From NCBI RefSeq assembly GCF_003545715.1, contig NZ_QVNU01000008.1, forward strand, positions 62,001 through 126,000: 64,000 bases of DNA. The letters are read 5' to 3'. The position numbers and the translations under genes are program-made. This stretch comes from Taibaiella koreensis (GTDB lineage Bacteria > Bacteroidota > Bacteroidia > Chitinophagales > Chitinophagaceae). This document shows positions 1 to 8,194 of this stretch, in pieces. Within the stretch, counting starts at the first letter, position 1, and the number at the start of each line of letters is the position of its first letter. Under the pieces are notes generated by a model. That model worked only from the letters and a program-made list of their open reading frames with translations, did no database searches and was not told the DNA's origin.

Positions 1-1
1 T

Positions 2-451
2 AGAGATATAACCATTAATGCCACAGATAAGGTGTATACAGAAGATTTTCTCAGGTGCCCGGTAGAAAAGATGGGACAGGACACCCCGGAAGACCGTGTC
101 GGGCCTATTCATATTGGCAAGGCAAAGGTTGCTGCTGAATATGCCAGGAACTCACCGCGCATGCTTCCCGCGTTTCCTGGTGGCAATGAGCAGTTGAGGT
201 CCTTTCTGATGAAAAAGATTCACTATAGACGTAATATGAAAGAAGCTGAGATTAAGGGCGAGGTGCAGGCCGGCTTTTTAATAGATACGGCTGGAAAAAT
301 GTCTGACATTCTTGTATTCAGAGACTTAGGGGCCGGTTCTGGAATCGAGCTTATCAACGCCTTTAAAGCATTCCCCCAGTGGAAGCCCTATGAAATTAAT
401 GGTAGGAAGGTACCTTATTTCATGCTGCTATCGGTTCATTATGATGAATAA
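2..451 (+). CDS. TonB C-terminal-domain protein, 5' end outside window
   Basis: The frame is open to the left edge, so the gene is truncated and its start is not visible; the GTG at 32 is only an internal codon. The last ~95 residues look like a TonB C-terminal domain as found in Bacteroidota energy-transducer-like proteins: an FPGGNEQLRSFL opening, then a GEVQAGFLIDTAGKMSD strand region, and a WKPYEINGRKVPY tail close to the usual W.PG..NGKPV. In that family the domain contacts TonB boxes of outer-membrane receptors, but many such proteins are lipoproteins of unknown role. The visible part has no membrane segment. The stop lies next to the following gene, suggesting co-transcription. The domain assignment is fairly secure; the role is not. 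Confidence 0.7.
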   Translation, partial: RDITINATDKVYTEDFLRCPVEKMGQDTPEDRVGPIHIGKAKVAAEYARNSPRMLPAFPGGNEQLRSFLMKKIHYRRNMKEAEIKGEVQAGFLIDTAGKMSDILVFRDLGAGSGIELINAFKAFPQWKPYEINGRKVPYFMLLSVHYDE

Positions 452-464
452 TAAAGAACCAGAC

Positions 465-797
465 ATGTCAAAAAACAAAACAGAAGATTTAACAGGTGTG
501 TTTTTAAAAGCTTACTCGTTTCCGATACAACTAAAGAAAATGCCTGAAATGATAAAGATTTTTGCAGAAACAAATGGCGATTTTATCGATTGGGATTGCG
601 ACGACGGTGAGTTATGGGGTAGCATTCTTAACGGGAATAAAAGGGTAGGGATGTTTCACGTTACATTGCCTATTGTTTTCGTGGACAGTTCACACTTTAA
701 TAGCCTTGACAATTTTCTTCAACAAGCAGGCTCAAAATACGCCATTATTGAAGTTAATAGCTGGAACGATAAAAATTATCTGACTATTCGGATATAG
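465..797 (+). CDS. small hypothetical protein (110 aa)
   Basis: I do not recognise this protein. It is 110 residues, acidic in the middle (WDCDDGELWG), and has no signal peptide or membrane segment. I chose the ATG at 465, 13 bases after the upstream stop; ATGs at 441 and 444 in the same frame overlap the upstream gene end and are possible. It is AT-rich compared with the housekeeping genes in the window. Its last codons (LTIRI and the stop) fall inside the end of a dispersed repeat starting at 781, so the element may have supplied the present C-terminus and the original protein could have been longer. It probably forms an operon with the upstream TonB-domain gene. Confidence 0.5.
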   Translation: MSKNKTEDLTGVFLKAYSFPIQLKKMPEMIKIFAETNGDFIDWDCDDGELWGSILNGNKRVGMFHVTLPIVFVDSSHFNSLDNFLQQAGSKYAIIEVNSWNDKNYLTIRI

Positions 798-1096
798 AAA
801 ACCAGCCGAAAACAGGAGCAATGAAGAAAACATTCTTTGGGTTAATTATTAAAATGTTGATCTATGATCCTACGCCCGGCAATGCTGCATTAAAGTTGCC
901 ATCTGTTTTTAAGCCCGGGTGCGCTGGCCACAAAAAAACAGCGGAGCATTGTTTTTTTGCCGCCTTTTTTCTTTCTTTTTTGGCGGAGCAAAAAAGAAAA
1001 AGGTAGTAACACCCAAATAAAAAGACGAGTAAGCAAAGCGTGCCAACTGGTATTTATAGGCGTACAGAACTTTGTTTTCTTTATCCAGATAGTCAA
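781..1096. repeat. dispersed element with TGACTAT...ATAGTCA ends
   Basis: The left end reads TGACTATTCGGATATAGAAA and the right end (1081-1096) is the degenerate reverse, TTATCCAGATAGTCAA. Similar ends bound shorter elements at 13243, 25193 and 56088. The interior 830-968 matches, in inverted orientation and at roughly 80% by eye, the sequence at 8046-8185 (shared landmarks: TTTGGGTTAATTATT, GCCCGGCAATG, ATCTGTTTTTAA, CCCGGGTGCGCTG). A TGCCGCC / GGCGGAGCA hairpin sits near 960-990. I see no gene from 798 to 1574; the open frames there are short and cross the repeat. Confidence 0.6.
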
Positions 1097-1281
1097 TATA
1101 AATTATTCAATCAACCCTTCTTTGTTAGAAAATATTTTGGAATGGCATTCAACTTTACCAAGTAATTTATTTTCTATAAATGATTTGTGGTTCGCAACGA
1201 TTTAATGCGATGGGAAGCCGCAGTCCTCGATACAGGTATAGCTTTGAATGGTGTCCTGATTAAAATGCAATATAAAAAGCC

Positions 1282-1546
1282 GATGTCGTTATTAAGCAAA
1301 GGGGAAAGGCGTGCGGTTAACCGCTGAGGTCGCCAAGCTGACGCAAAGATTTGGCGCCATTGCTTCATTAGAATTATTTCTCCCGCTAAAGGTATATGCC
1401 GCTAACTGACAGCGGACCTTTATCAGCTGCACCTATTGGGCAATGTCTTCATTTAGATGCTTCCATGGCGCCCGCAGATGTCAGCATGAACTGCGATGTG
1501 TTTACGGTCTGGGCTAACCTAGCAGTAAACGCCCCATTGTCCTACC
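1282..1546 (+). repeat. partial, diverged copy of the element at 2283-2732
   Basis: This is a direct repeat of the left part of the downstream element. Shared landmarks in the same order are ATGTCGTT..TTAAGCA, GGTTAACCGC, ACGCAAAG, GCTAAAG.GATATGCC, GGGCA.TGTCTTCA, AGATGCTTC and GCCCCATTGTC. The left terminus is degenerate and the right terminal repeat is missing. The two copies flank the cyclophilin gene as imperfect direct repeats about 1 kb apart. Confidence 0.6.
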
Positions 1547-1562
1547 GGCGATACAAAAGCAA

Positions 1563-1570
1563 TATCTTTG
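1563..1570 (+). promoter_or_regulatory. -7 box TATCTTTG for the cyclophilin gene
   Basis: This is an exact match to the Bacteroidota TAnnTTTG -7 consensus, with only four bases between its last base and the ATG at 1575. Transcription from it would begin at or beside the start codon. No good TTTG sits at the expected -33 spacing; an ATTG at 1536-1539 is about 23 bases upstream and lies in the repeat copy. Confidence 0.55.
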
Positions 1571-1574
1571 CGCT

Positions 1575-2198
1575 ATGAAACATTGGCATCCTGTTTCCCG
1601 GTACACCGGCATCTTTTTCTGTGTTTTTCTCTTTTGCCAGGCACTTTCCGGCTGCAATAACCATAAGCCGCATACCGGTACATGGGTCGTGATCGAAACC
1701 CGGTTTGGCAATATAGAGGCTGAGCTATACCCCGAAAAAGCGCCGGCCACAGTAGCGGCTTTCCTGCGCAACGTGGACTCGGGCTATTACCGTAATACTT
1801 CATTTTACCGGATCTTAAGCGACGATAACCAGGTTACCGGTGCGCTCCATAGCCACCTGGTACAGGGCGGACTTTGGGAAGCGAAGCCGGCGCTGGCGCA
1901 ACGCCTGCCCCTTATTCCGCATGAACCGACCAGCAAAACGGGTCTGCGGCATGTTACCGGTTCCTTATCGATGGCGCGCAATGCGCCCGGAACGGCCAAC
2001 TCCGAATTCTTCATCTGCCTTAAAGATGAGCCGGGCTTCGATCACGGTGGTGAGAATAATCCCGATGGCGAAGGCTATGCCGTATTTGGTAAGATAGTAT
2101 CGGGTATGAAAACGGTGCAGGAGATCTACCGGCAGCCGGAGCATGAGCAACAGTTTTCGCCCGCTATCACCATTCTGGATATCAAACGGCTGGATTAA
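1575..2198 (+). CDS. cyclophilin-type peptidyl-prolyl cis-trans isomerase lipoprotein
   Basis: Predicted peptidyl-prolyl isomerase that would help extracytoplasmic proteins fold. Residues 1-26 form a lipoprotein signal peptide ending in LSGC, so the mature protein should be lipid-anchored in the periplasm or outer membrane. The rest (about 37-205) is a cyclophilin domain: VIETRFGNIEAELYPEKAPATVAAFL at its start, FYRI, then GSLSMARNAPGTANSEFFICL holding the active-site region, and a late YAVFGKIVSGMKTVQEI. The 207-residue length fits a small cyclophilin plus signal. The gene stands alone between two copies of a repeat, and a -7 box lies four bases before the ATG. The family is secure; the substrates are unknown. 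Confidence 0.88.
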   Translation: MKHWHPVSRYTGIFFCVFLFCQALSGCNNHKPHTGTWVVIETRFGNIEAELYPEKAPATVAAFLRNVDSGYYRNTSFYRILSDDNQVTGALHSHLVQGGLWEAKPALAQRLPLIPHEPTSKTGLRHVTGSLSMARNAPGTANSEFFICLKDEPGFDHGGENNPDGEGYAVFGKIVSGMKTVQEIYRQPEHEQQFSPAITILDIKRLD

Positions 2199-2282
2199 TA
2201 CGGCGTAGTATAGCCTGATATTTCAGGTAGACAGGCCGAGAATTTCACGCCGGTCTTGTTGTCCTTTTTCTGCTGTGCAATA

Positions 2283-2732
2283 CAATGTCGTTTAGTTAAG
2301 CATTTAAGGAAAAAGGCATGTGGTTAACCGCGAAGGACGCTAAGTTGTACGCAAAGGTCACAAAGAATTAGCGTGAAATGCGTCGCTTAGAAGTATTTTA
2401 CTGCTAAAGGGATATGCCGGTAGCTAACAATAGGCCTTGACCATCTGCGCCTTTTAGGGCATTGTCTTCAATTGTTTGAAGGTGTTGAGATGCTTCGGTT
2501 GCTGCGCAGACCTCAGCAAGACAGCGTGATGTTTTTGCGTAGTATCCGATTTCGTAAATGCCCCATTGTCATCCTGAATCGCTTGCGCAGCTTGCGAATG
2601 AAGGATCTCTTCCTGTTGAGAAAGGATATTGGCATACGTTAAAAAAGGCTGTCCCCCTAATTAAGAGATTGCCCTCGCGGGGCGAAATTTTGAAATGCTA
2701 TAGATACCTGGTTTCTTAACTAAACGACATTG
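2283..2732. mobile_element. MITE-like 450-bp element with 18-bp perfect inverted ends
   Basis: CAATGTCGTTTAGTTAAG at 2283-2300 and its exact reverse complement at 2715-2732 bound a 450-base non-coding segment. The interior holds a GGTTAACCGC motif, a CGCAAAGGTCACAAAG stretch, a CATTGTCATCCTGAATCG segment like repeats common in this phylum, and a GGCTGTCCCCCTAATTAAG stretch. No transposase frame is present and I see no clear target duplication. This fits a non-autonomous insertion sequence derivative. Confidence 0.6.
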
Positions 2733-3013
2733 GCCTTGCAACATGTGTTTTTGACACAAAGTATCCTGCCCTTGTATTTCAAAGGTCGCCAAGGGATACG
2801 CAAAGGTCACAAAGACCCGGTTAGGTACACCAATACCCAGGCATAAAAAGAACTAAGTGCCTTTGTACCGTGAGCTATGATAAAGCGCCCCGGATCCTTC
2901 TCTCCACAGGCGCCCGTAAGTTCCGCATCAGGACAATAGTATATTTAGGCCGGAAGCAAGAATTTAAAGCTATTTTTTTCAGCACTGCAGTGCCACTGCG
3001 AGCTTATCCCATA
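2733..3013. other. gene-free stretch with repeat debris
   Basis: No coding signal seen. A further copy of the GGTCGCCAAG..ACGCAAAGGTCACAAAG motif lies at about 2785-2815. The remainder holds nothing I can name. Confidence 0.4.
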
Positions 3014-3069
3014 TCATGATTCGTTGAGAAAACCGCTGATCGCGTTTACGATCTGGCCGGCGCCGTAAA
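3014..3069 (-). pseudogene. 3' remnant of an alpha/beta hydrolase gene
   Basis: Read on the minus strand this encodes GAGQIVNAISGFLNES and a stop, the same C-terminus as the intact hydrolase at 9552-10403, with one six-base deletion. The match continues a little into the 3' flank (CTTATC). Nothing of the rest of the gene is present; the adjoining sequence is the terminator of the next gene. It appears to be the relic of a duplicated or recombined hydrolase gene. Confidence 0.65.
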
Positions 3070-3104
3070 AATAAAGGAGCTGTCCCCTATGAGGGCAGCT
3101 CCTT
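3067..3104 (-). terminator. rho-independent terminator after the small lipoprotein gene
   Basis: On the minus strand AAGGAGCTG pairs with CAGCTCCTT (nine base pairs) around CCC/GGG and a short loop, followed by TTATTTTT. It lies about 29 bases after the stop at 3133. Confidence 0.75.
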
Positions 3105-3132
3105 GTATAGGAGAACTGACGATGAAAATATT

Positions 3133-3345
3133 TTAGTTCAACTGGCAGGTGGTGGTAATATCGCCCCTGACATTATCAAATTGCTTGCATTTTTCTTCAC
3201 TGCCATCTTTAGTGCCGTTGAGCGATTGGGTCTTCACATCTGTTACCGTGCCATTGGGCATCACCGAAGTACAGGTGCAGGTATAGGTTTTCGAGCATGA
3301 AGAAAGGGCTATGACAGCGGCAACGGCAAGCAACATTCTTTTCAT
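3133..3345 (-). CDS. small lipoprotein (70 aa)
   Basis: A short secreted protein of unknown role. MKRMLLAVAAVIALSSC is a lipoprotein signal with the lipobox LSSC, giving a mature peptide of about 54 residues with cysteines in YTCTCTS and near the end (KCKQF, TTCQLN), which could form disulfides. A possible TATATTTT -7 box lies upstream on the minus strand at about 3370-3377, and a good terminator follows, so it is probably a single-gene transcript. Small cysteine-containing lipoproteins like this are common in Bacteroidota but have no assigned function. Confidence 0.7.
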   Translation of the reverse strand: MKRMLLAVAAVIALSSCSKTYTCTCTSVMPNGTVTDVKTQSLNGTKDGSEEKCKQFDNVRGDITTTCQLN

Positions 3346-3406
3346 AATAATACGATCTTTTAGGCCGCTAAAATATACATTTCTGATTAAAAAGGAAATA
3401 TCCCGT

Positions 3407-3793
3407 TTATTTTAAAACGGTATGGATCGTTACCGCCTGGTTCAGGGTTACATGCACCGGGCACTTGTGTGCGATATCGAGCAGGCGTTCCCTTTGTTCC
3501 TGGTCGAGCGGGCCGTCCAGCACAATATCCATTGTCATTTCGGTGCGCCCCGACTCACGGCTCAGGGTTACCGTTGTCTGGACCGATTCCAGGGGCCAGC
3601 CTTTCCGGTCGGCATACATACGCAAGGTAATGCTGGTACAACTGCCCAGCGCCGAAGCCAGCAGCTCATCCGGTGCCGGTCCCAACGCTTTGCCGCCATA
3701 GCCCAAAGGTTCGTCCACAACAAGCTGGTGTGCGCTGGTCCGTACCTCAGTCCGGTAGTGGTCTTTTCCCGTAATTGATGTGATCGTAGCCAT
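3407..3793 (-). CDS. OsmC/Ohr family peroxide-detoxifying protein
   Basis: OsmC-family enzymes reduce organic or inorganic hydroperoxides with a pair of reactive cysteines. Here they are Cys52 in GSCTS and Cys111 in HKCPVH, the expected two positions in a 128-residue protein. The GYGGKALGPAPDELLASALGS segment before the first Cys is typical. The protein should be cytoplasmic and dimeric. It is one base downstream of the pirin gene on the same strand, so both are very likely one operon, which suggests a shared role in redox or electrophile stress. A weak CCGTTT/AAACGG hairpin overlaps the stop (3404-3421). Whether it prefers organic hydroperoxides cannot be told from sequence. Confidence 0.88.
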   Translation of the reverse strand: MATITSITGKDHYRTEVRTSAHQLVVDEPLGYGGKALGPAPDELLASALGSCTSITLRMYADRKGWPLESVQTTVTLSRESGRTEMTMDIVLDGPLDQEQRERLLDIAHKCPVHVTLNQAVTIHTVLK

Positions 3794-3794
3794 T

Positions 3795-4688
3795 TTATTT
3801 CATTTTCAGGTTGGAAGGCTCGGGTGGCAAGGGTACAAAATCCGTTTCGCCCGGTACCGGCTCGAAGGCCTGCGCTTTCCACTTTTCCTTAGCATTATTG
3901 ATGTGTTCATGGTCGGTCGCCACGAAGTTCCAGTAGATCAGGCGGTCTTCGGGCAAGGGCTCTCCACCGAAGATATAAACGGTGGTGCCCGGCGCCATGG
4001 TAAAGGTGCACAATTTGGCATCTTTGGCCACCAACAGCTGTCTGGGCTCAAAAACATGCCCTTCGCCTGTCACGCTGCCTTCGAGGATGTACAGCCCGGC
4101 TTCGCCGTATAGCTGGGAGCCTAGCTGCAGGGTCTGTTCAGTATCGCTTTTGATCTCAAGCAGGTATAGCGGACTGTACACCGGTACCGGCGTGGTTTTG
4201 CCGCCATAGCTACCTGCGATAAGCCGGTAGCGGATGTCTCCTTCTGTCCATTGCGGCAGATCTTCTTCGTCAGCATGAAAGAAGGAGCAGGCCATGTCTT
4301 CATGATCTTTTGGGAGCGCTACCCATATCTGCAGGCCGTGCAGCACCTTATCGGCATGCCGGAGGTATTCCGGTGTGCGCTCGCTGTGCACGATGCCGGC
4401 GCCGGCGGTCATCCAATTGACTTGCCCTGGCTTGATCTCCACCTCGGTGCCAAGACTGTCGCGGTGCATAATGGCGCCTTCAAACAAATACGTAAGCGTT
4501 GACAGGCCGATATGTGGATGCGGCGGGATATCCATATTTTCCCGTTCGCTCATACTGACCGGGCCCATATGATCGATAAAAATAAACGGGCCGACCATAC
4601 GCTTATCCTTAAAGGGAAGCAGGCGGCCGACCATAAAATTGCCGATATTCCTCGGACGTTCTTCAATAATCAGGTTGATGTTGGACAT
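3795..4688 (-). CDS. pirin family protein
   Basis: Two-domain cupin of the pirin family (about 297 residues). Some bacterial members are quercetinases; most have no assigned substrate. The N-terminal cupin carries the metal-site region: GPFIFIDHMGP, then IPPHPHIGLSTLTYLFEGAIMHRDS, with the His residues and Glu expected of pirins, and VNWMTAGAGIVHSERTP. I start it at MSNINLII (4688); an in-frame ATG 42 bases upstream is less likely because a TATATTTG -7 box lies between the two. It is the first gene of a two-gene unit with osmC. The family is certain; the function is open. Confidence 0.88.
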   Translation of the reverse strand: MSNINLIIEERPRNIGNFMVGRLLPFKDKRMVGPFIFIDHMGPVSMSERENMDIPPHPHIGLSTLTYLFEGAIMHRDSLGTEVEIKPGQVNWMTAGAGIVHSERTPEYLRHADKVLHGLQIWVALPKDHEDMACSFFHADEEDLPQWTEGDIRYRLIAGSYGGKTTPVPVYSPLYLLEIKSDTEQTLQLGSQLYGEAGLYILEGSVTGEGHVFEPRQLLVAKDAKLCTFTMAPGTTVYIFGGEPLPEDRLIYWNFVATDHEHINNAKEKWKAQAFEPVPGETDFVPLPPEPSNLKMK

Positions 4689-4717
4689 AAATATATCGGT
4701 TGAATCGGATAGGATTT

Positions 4718-4725
4718 CAAATATA
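4718..4725 (-). promoter_or_regulatory. -7 box TATATTTG for the pirin-osmC operon
   Basis: Exact TAnnTTTG match on the minus strand, 29 bases before the chosen ATG at 4688. It lies after the alternative upstream ATG and so supports the shorter start. No clear -33 element. Confidence 0.5.
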
Positions 4726-4763
4726 AGCATTAAATGCTCCGGCCCGGGTGCACAAGGCGAAGG

Positions 4764-5285
4764 TCAGGGCTTGAACATGACCTGTGGCGCAAAGTCACCA
4801 AAACTTTCTCCGAAAATGACTTCTTTCCGTGCTGTGATTTTGTAGGGATAATAGAAGAGATAGGCAAAGTCGTCATTGGTATGCTCTGCAAATACCAGCA
4901 CGGCTTTGGTTTCTTTCCCATCGGAAGGATCATTGATACGGCCGGCCGAGAAGATCACCACTGCTTTATATGCGCCTTTCAGCGCATCGATGCTCAGCTC
5001 TTCCTTCAGATCATCGGCCGTATACGCTTTGGCGCTGTCTTTAACGGCAATATCGGCTATACTGTCGTTGGCAAGAATCACGGTAGCAAAAGGAAGGAAT
5101 GAGCCCTTCTTCTTAAGCATCGCTTCTACATCGGGCAGCGTGGCATCGATCACACGCTGGATATCGGCCAGCTCTTCGGCAGTGGTATCATAGGCCGGGT
5201 ATTGGGGTTCCTGGGCGTGCAGTGCTGCAGGCGAAAAAAGTAGTAGCAATAAGGCCGCACGGAAAAAGTGAGAGTGGCGCATCAA
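4764..5285 (-). CDS. secreted hypothetical protein (173 aa)
   Basis: I do not recognise the family. Residues 1-25 are a signal peptide (a run of Leu, then ALHAQ), so the protein is exported, probably to the periplasm. The mature part is an acidic alpha/beta domain with DTTAEELADIQRVID, a central AVVIFSAGRINDPSDGKETKAVLV, and a C-terminal YYPYKITARKEVIFGE. Start codons at 5285 and 5282 are equivalent (MM). It lies upstream of the pirin operon on the same strand, about 75 bases away, with a promoter between, so it is probably a separate transcript. It is divergent from pgk. Confidence 0.6.
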   Translation of the reverse strand: MMRHSHFFRAALLLLLFSPAALHAQEPQYPAYDTTAEELADIQRVIDATLPDVEAMLKKKGSFLPFATVILANDSIADIAVKDSAKAYTADDLKEELSIDALKGAYKAVVIFSAGRINDPSDGKETKAVLVFAEHTNDDFAYLFYYPYKITARKEVIFGESFGDFAPQVMFKP

Positions 5286-5409
5286 GATAATTTAAGACAA
5301 AAACGATTTTAAGGTAGTATCCCGTATATCATTTGCGGTCAAAAGTAAGCCAATTCCCGGCTTGCCGGAACAATCCGGTATAAGATGAGAGCCATAAGCA
5401 GCATTGCTT

Positions 5410-5439
5410 GTTGTATCTCGGCGCCTTTCGCTACTTTTG
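5410..5439 (+). promoter_or_regulatory. promoter of pgk
   Basis: TACTTTTG at 5432-5439 matches TAnnTTTG, and GTTG at 5410-5413 stands at the -33 position with an 18-base spacer. The start codon at 5477 leaves a leader of about 34 bases. Confidence 0.6.
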
Positions 5440-5476
5440 CATCCTGTTTCCAAAATATAAAAAAAAGATAACGCAC

Positions 5477-6688
5477 ATGAGTCCATTCGCTGCCTACGAC
5501 TTCAGCAACCAGAAAGCATTGATCAGGGTCGATTTCAACGTACCGATCAAAGAAGGAAAAATTACAGACGACACCCGCATCCGCGCAGCGTTGCCTACTA
5601 TCAATAAGGTGTTGCAGGACGGCGGCAGCGTGATCCTGATGAGCCACTGGGGCCGCCCGATCAAGGACATGGAAAAGAAACCGGAGCTGAAGAAGGAAGA
5701 TTTTTCGCTGAGCCGTATTGTGGATCACCTCTCCAAAGCCTTGAACCGTGAAGTGCAATTTGCCGCGGATTGCATTGGCGAAGACGTCGAACAGAAGGCC
5801 GCTGCATTGCAGCCCGGACAGGTACTACTGCTTGAGAACCTGCGTTATCATAAGGAAGAAGAGAAAGGCGATGCGGCATTTTCCGAAAAGCTGGCTAAGC
5901 TGGGTGATGTTTATGTCAACGATGCCTTCGGCACTGCTCACCGGGCGCATGCGTCTACCGCAGTGATCGCACAATTCTTTCCCACGGGCAAAAAAATGTT
6001 CGGCCTGCTCATGGAGGCCGAGGTTAAAGCCGGCGAAAAGGTGCTGCACAACAACGAAAAGCCGTTTACAGCCATCATCGGCGGCGCCAAAGTATCGGAT
6101 AAGATCATTATCATAGAGAACCTGCTGGATAAGGCTACAGACATCATTATCGGCGGCGGTATGGCTTACACCTTTTTTAAGGCACAGGGCGGACAGATCG
6201 GCAACTCGCTTTGCGAAGACGATCGCCTGGATATGGCTAACGCTTTGCTGGCAAAAGCTAAAGATAAAGGGGTAAACATTCACCTGCCGGCCGATAGTGT
6301 GATCGCCGATAAATTTGCACCGGATGCCAATACCGATACCGCCGATAACAAACAGATCCCCGATGGCTGGATGGGCCTTGATATCGGAGAAAAAGCGATC
6401 GCCGCTTTCAGCAAAGTGATCGAGGCATCGAAGACTATTCTCTGGAATGGCCCTATGGGTGTATTTGAAATGGAAAAGTTCCAGGCCGGCACCAAAGCCA
6501 TAGCCGATGCAGTAGTAGCAGCAACACAACAGGGCGCCTACAGCCTGGTTGGCGGTGGCGACAGCGTTGCGGCGGTCAACAAATTCGGGCTGGCCGATAA
6601 GGTAAGCTACGTGTCCACCGGCGGCGGCGCCATGCTCGAATTTTTTGAAGGTAAAGAGCTGCCGGGTATTGCAGCCATCAACAAATAA
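5477..6688 (+). CDS. pgk: phosphoglycerate kinase
   Basis: Glycolytic enzyme transferring phosphate between 1,3-bisphosphoglycerate and ADP in the cytoplasm. The 403-residue length is normal. Visible signatures are the N-terminal substrate segment [15 protein letters not shown] (about 11-25), RIRAALPTI, the SHWGRP loop, GTAHRAHAS, the hinge region [17 protein letters not shown], the nucleotide-site WNGPMGVFE and the glycine-rich GGGDSVAAV near the C-terminus. I start it at MSPFAAYDF because the longer frame to 5408 runs across the promoter. A strong terminator follows at once, so it is probably monocistronic. Confidence 0.97.
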   Translation: MSPFAAYDFSNQKALIRVDFNVPIKEGKITDDTRIRAALPTINKVLQDGGSVILMSHWGRPIKDMEKKPELKKEDFSLSRIVDHLSKALNREVQFAADCIGEDVEQKAAALQPGQVLLLENLRYHKEEEKGDAAFSEKLAKLGDVYVNDAFGTAHRAHASTAVIAQFFPTGKKMFGLLMEAEVKAGEKVLHNNEKPFTAIIGGAKVSDKIIIIENLLDKATDIIIGGGMAYTFFKAQGGQIGNSLCEDDRLDMANALLAKAKDKGVNIHLPADSVIADKFAPDANTDTADNKQIPDGWMGLDIGEKAIAAFSKVIEASKTILWNGPMGVFEMEKFQAGTKAIADAVVAATQQGAYSLVGGGDSVAAVNKFGLADKVSYVSTGGGAMLEFFEGKELPGIAAINK

Positions 6689-6696
6689 ATTACGGC

Positions 6697-6731
6697 AGGC
6701 TGTCTCCAATGGGACAGCCTGTTTTCTTTTT
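6697..6731 (+). terminator. rho-independent terminator after pgk
   Basis: AGGCTGTC / GACAGCCT with an eight-base loop, followed by GTTTTCTTTTTATT. It ends six bases before the next start codon. Confidence 0.85.
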
Positions 6732-6736
6732 ATTGA

Positions 6737-7846
6737 ATGAACATGTTGCTGACATTGATCCTGCTGATCCTCGTACTGCCGGTTATAGCTACTATGCTTT
6801 TCATGCGGCAGGCCTCCTTTGGCAAACTACCTTCGGGCAAACGCCTGGAACGCATACACCACTCGCCGCAATACCGCAACGGGAGCTTCCACAACCAATC
6901 GCTGACGCCGCCGCTCACAGAAGGCGTGAGCATGCTTACCGTGATGCGGGACTTTTTCTTTGGAAAACATGAACGTAAACGCCCGGCCGAAGCGCTACCC
7001 GTGATCACAACGGATCTGAAGCAGCCGGTACCGGCCCTGCCGCAGCTGACCTGGTTTGGCCATTCGTCTTACCTGTTGCAGGTGAACGGTCTGAATATCC
7101 TTGTCGACCCGGTATTCAGCCAGAGGACTTCGCCGGTACAATATGCCGGTACCAAAGCCTTTGCCGGCGTTAGCGTTTTTACTGTCGCCGACCTGCCGCA
7201 GATCGATATCCTGTTGCTTACGCACGACCATTACGATCACCTGGATTATGGCACCCTGCTACAGCTGAAGGACAAAGCAGGTACGGTTGTTACCTCGCTG
7301 GGGGTAGGCGCTCACCTGGAGTACTGGGGCATTCCGGCAGCAAAGATCCGGGAACTGGACTGGTGGGATACGACGGCGATCAACGATACGACCCGTTTTA
7401 CAGCAACGCCAGCCCGTCATTTTTCCGGCAGGGGATTCAAACGCAACCAGACCCTCTGGTCTTCCTTCGTATTGGAAGCCGGCGACTATCGCTTCTACCT
7501 GGGTGGCGATTCGGGCTATGACAGTCATTTCAAAGCGATCGGGGAGCGCTTCGGTCCCTTCGATTTGGCCATCCTGGAAGACGGGCAATACAATCCTTAC
7601 TGGGCGCATATCCACATGATGCCGGAGGAGACGGCGCAAGCGGCCGTGGACCTGCATGCCAGGGTGCTTTTCCCGGTACATTGGGGTAAATTTGCCCTGG
7701 CAACCCATCCCTGGGACGATTCTATCAGGAGGGTGTTGAAACGTGCCGATACCCTTAAGGTAAAGGTGATCACCCCACAGATCGGTGAGCGTATATCGCT
7801 CGACGGACAGTACCACAGCAGACATTGGTGGGAGGGGCTCGCCTGA
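6737..7846 (+). CDS. membrane-anchored metallo-beta-lactamase-fold hydrolase (NAPE-PLD/UlaG-like)
   Basis: Residues 1-24 form an N-terminal membrane anchor or signal (MNMLLTLILLILVLPVIA). The catalytic domain has the metal motif THDHYDHLDY (His163, His165, Asp167, His168), preceded by LTWFGHSSYLLQVNGLNILVDPVF, and later the metal ligands in ARHFSGRG, GGDSGY and PVHWGKF. This arrangement is that of the N-acylphosphatidylethanolamine phospholipase D / UlaG branch. Bacterial members are commonly annotated only as MBL-fold metallo-hydrolases, so a phospholipid substrate is a guess. At 369 residues it is full length. It follows the pgk terminator by six bases, so it must use a promoter inside or before the pgk end, or rely on read-through. 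Confidence 0.85.
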   Translation: MNMLLTLILLILVLPVIATMLFMRQASFGKLPSGKRLERIHHSPQYRNGSFHNQSLTPPLTEGVSMLTVMRDFFFGKHERKRPAEALPVITTDLKQPVPALPQLTWFGHSSYLLQVNGLNILVDPVFSQRTSPVQYAGTKAFAGVSVFTVADLPQIDILLLTHDHYDHLDYGTLLQLKDKAGTVVTSLGVGAHLEYWGIPAAKIRELDWWDTTAINDTTRFTATPARHFSGRGFKRNQTLWSSFVLEAGDYRFYLGGDSGYDSHFKAIGERFGPFDLAILEDGQYNPYWAHIHMMPEETAQAAVDLHARVLFPVHWGKFALATHPWDDSIRRVLKRADTLKVKVITPQIGERISLDGQYHSRHWWEGLA

Positions 7847-7900
7847 GCGCCGGTGGTTGGTTTTCTGTCGTAGTGCAATAGCACGTAAATTGGAATAAAC

Positions 7901-8185
7901 TGACTATACGGATATAGAAAAACATTAGTTGAGGCGCTTTGCTTTACCTGTCTTTTTATTGAGTGTCAATATCTCTTCCTTTTATTCTCTTATAATGTTT
8001 ATTACCTGTCATGGTGCTCATGAGAAAAATTGCTTCGTCCTCCCAAAAAGGCGGCACAAAAAGAAACCATGCTCCGTCGTTTTTTATAGTCAGCGCACCC
8101 GGGTTTAAAAACAGATCTCAACTTTAATGTACCATTGCCGGGCATATGACCATATACCGACGTTTAAATAATTAACCCAAAGCGT
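7901..8185. repeat. second copy of the 781-1096 element, inverted, one end recognisable
   Basis: Starts with TGACTATACGGATATAGAAA, matching the right end of the 781-1096 element when that is reversed. The segment 8046-8185 is the inverted counterpart of 830-968. The far terminus near 8190 is not recognisable, having been lost or replaced by the promoter of the next gene pair. No gene is visible between 7847 and 8231. Confidence 0.55.
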
Positions 8186-8194
8186 ACAAAGAAA

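Noticed and set aside
821-1006. Short open frame as a gene
   Set aside because: It lies wholly in the dispersed repeat that recurs inverted at 8046-8185 and shows no protein-like conservation.
1396-1578. Plus-strand 60-codon frame before the cyclophilin gene
   Set aside because: It falls in the degraded repeat copy and runs over the cyclophilin promoter.
5408-5476. Longer N-terminus of phosphoglycerate kinase
   Set aside because: The upstream codons cover the -7 box at 5432-5439; Pgk homologues begin at the chosen Met.
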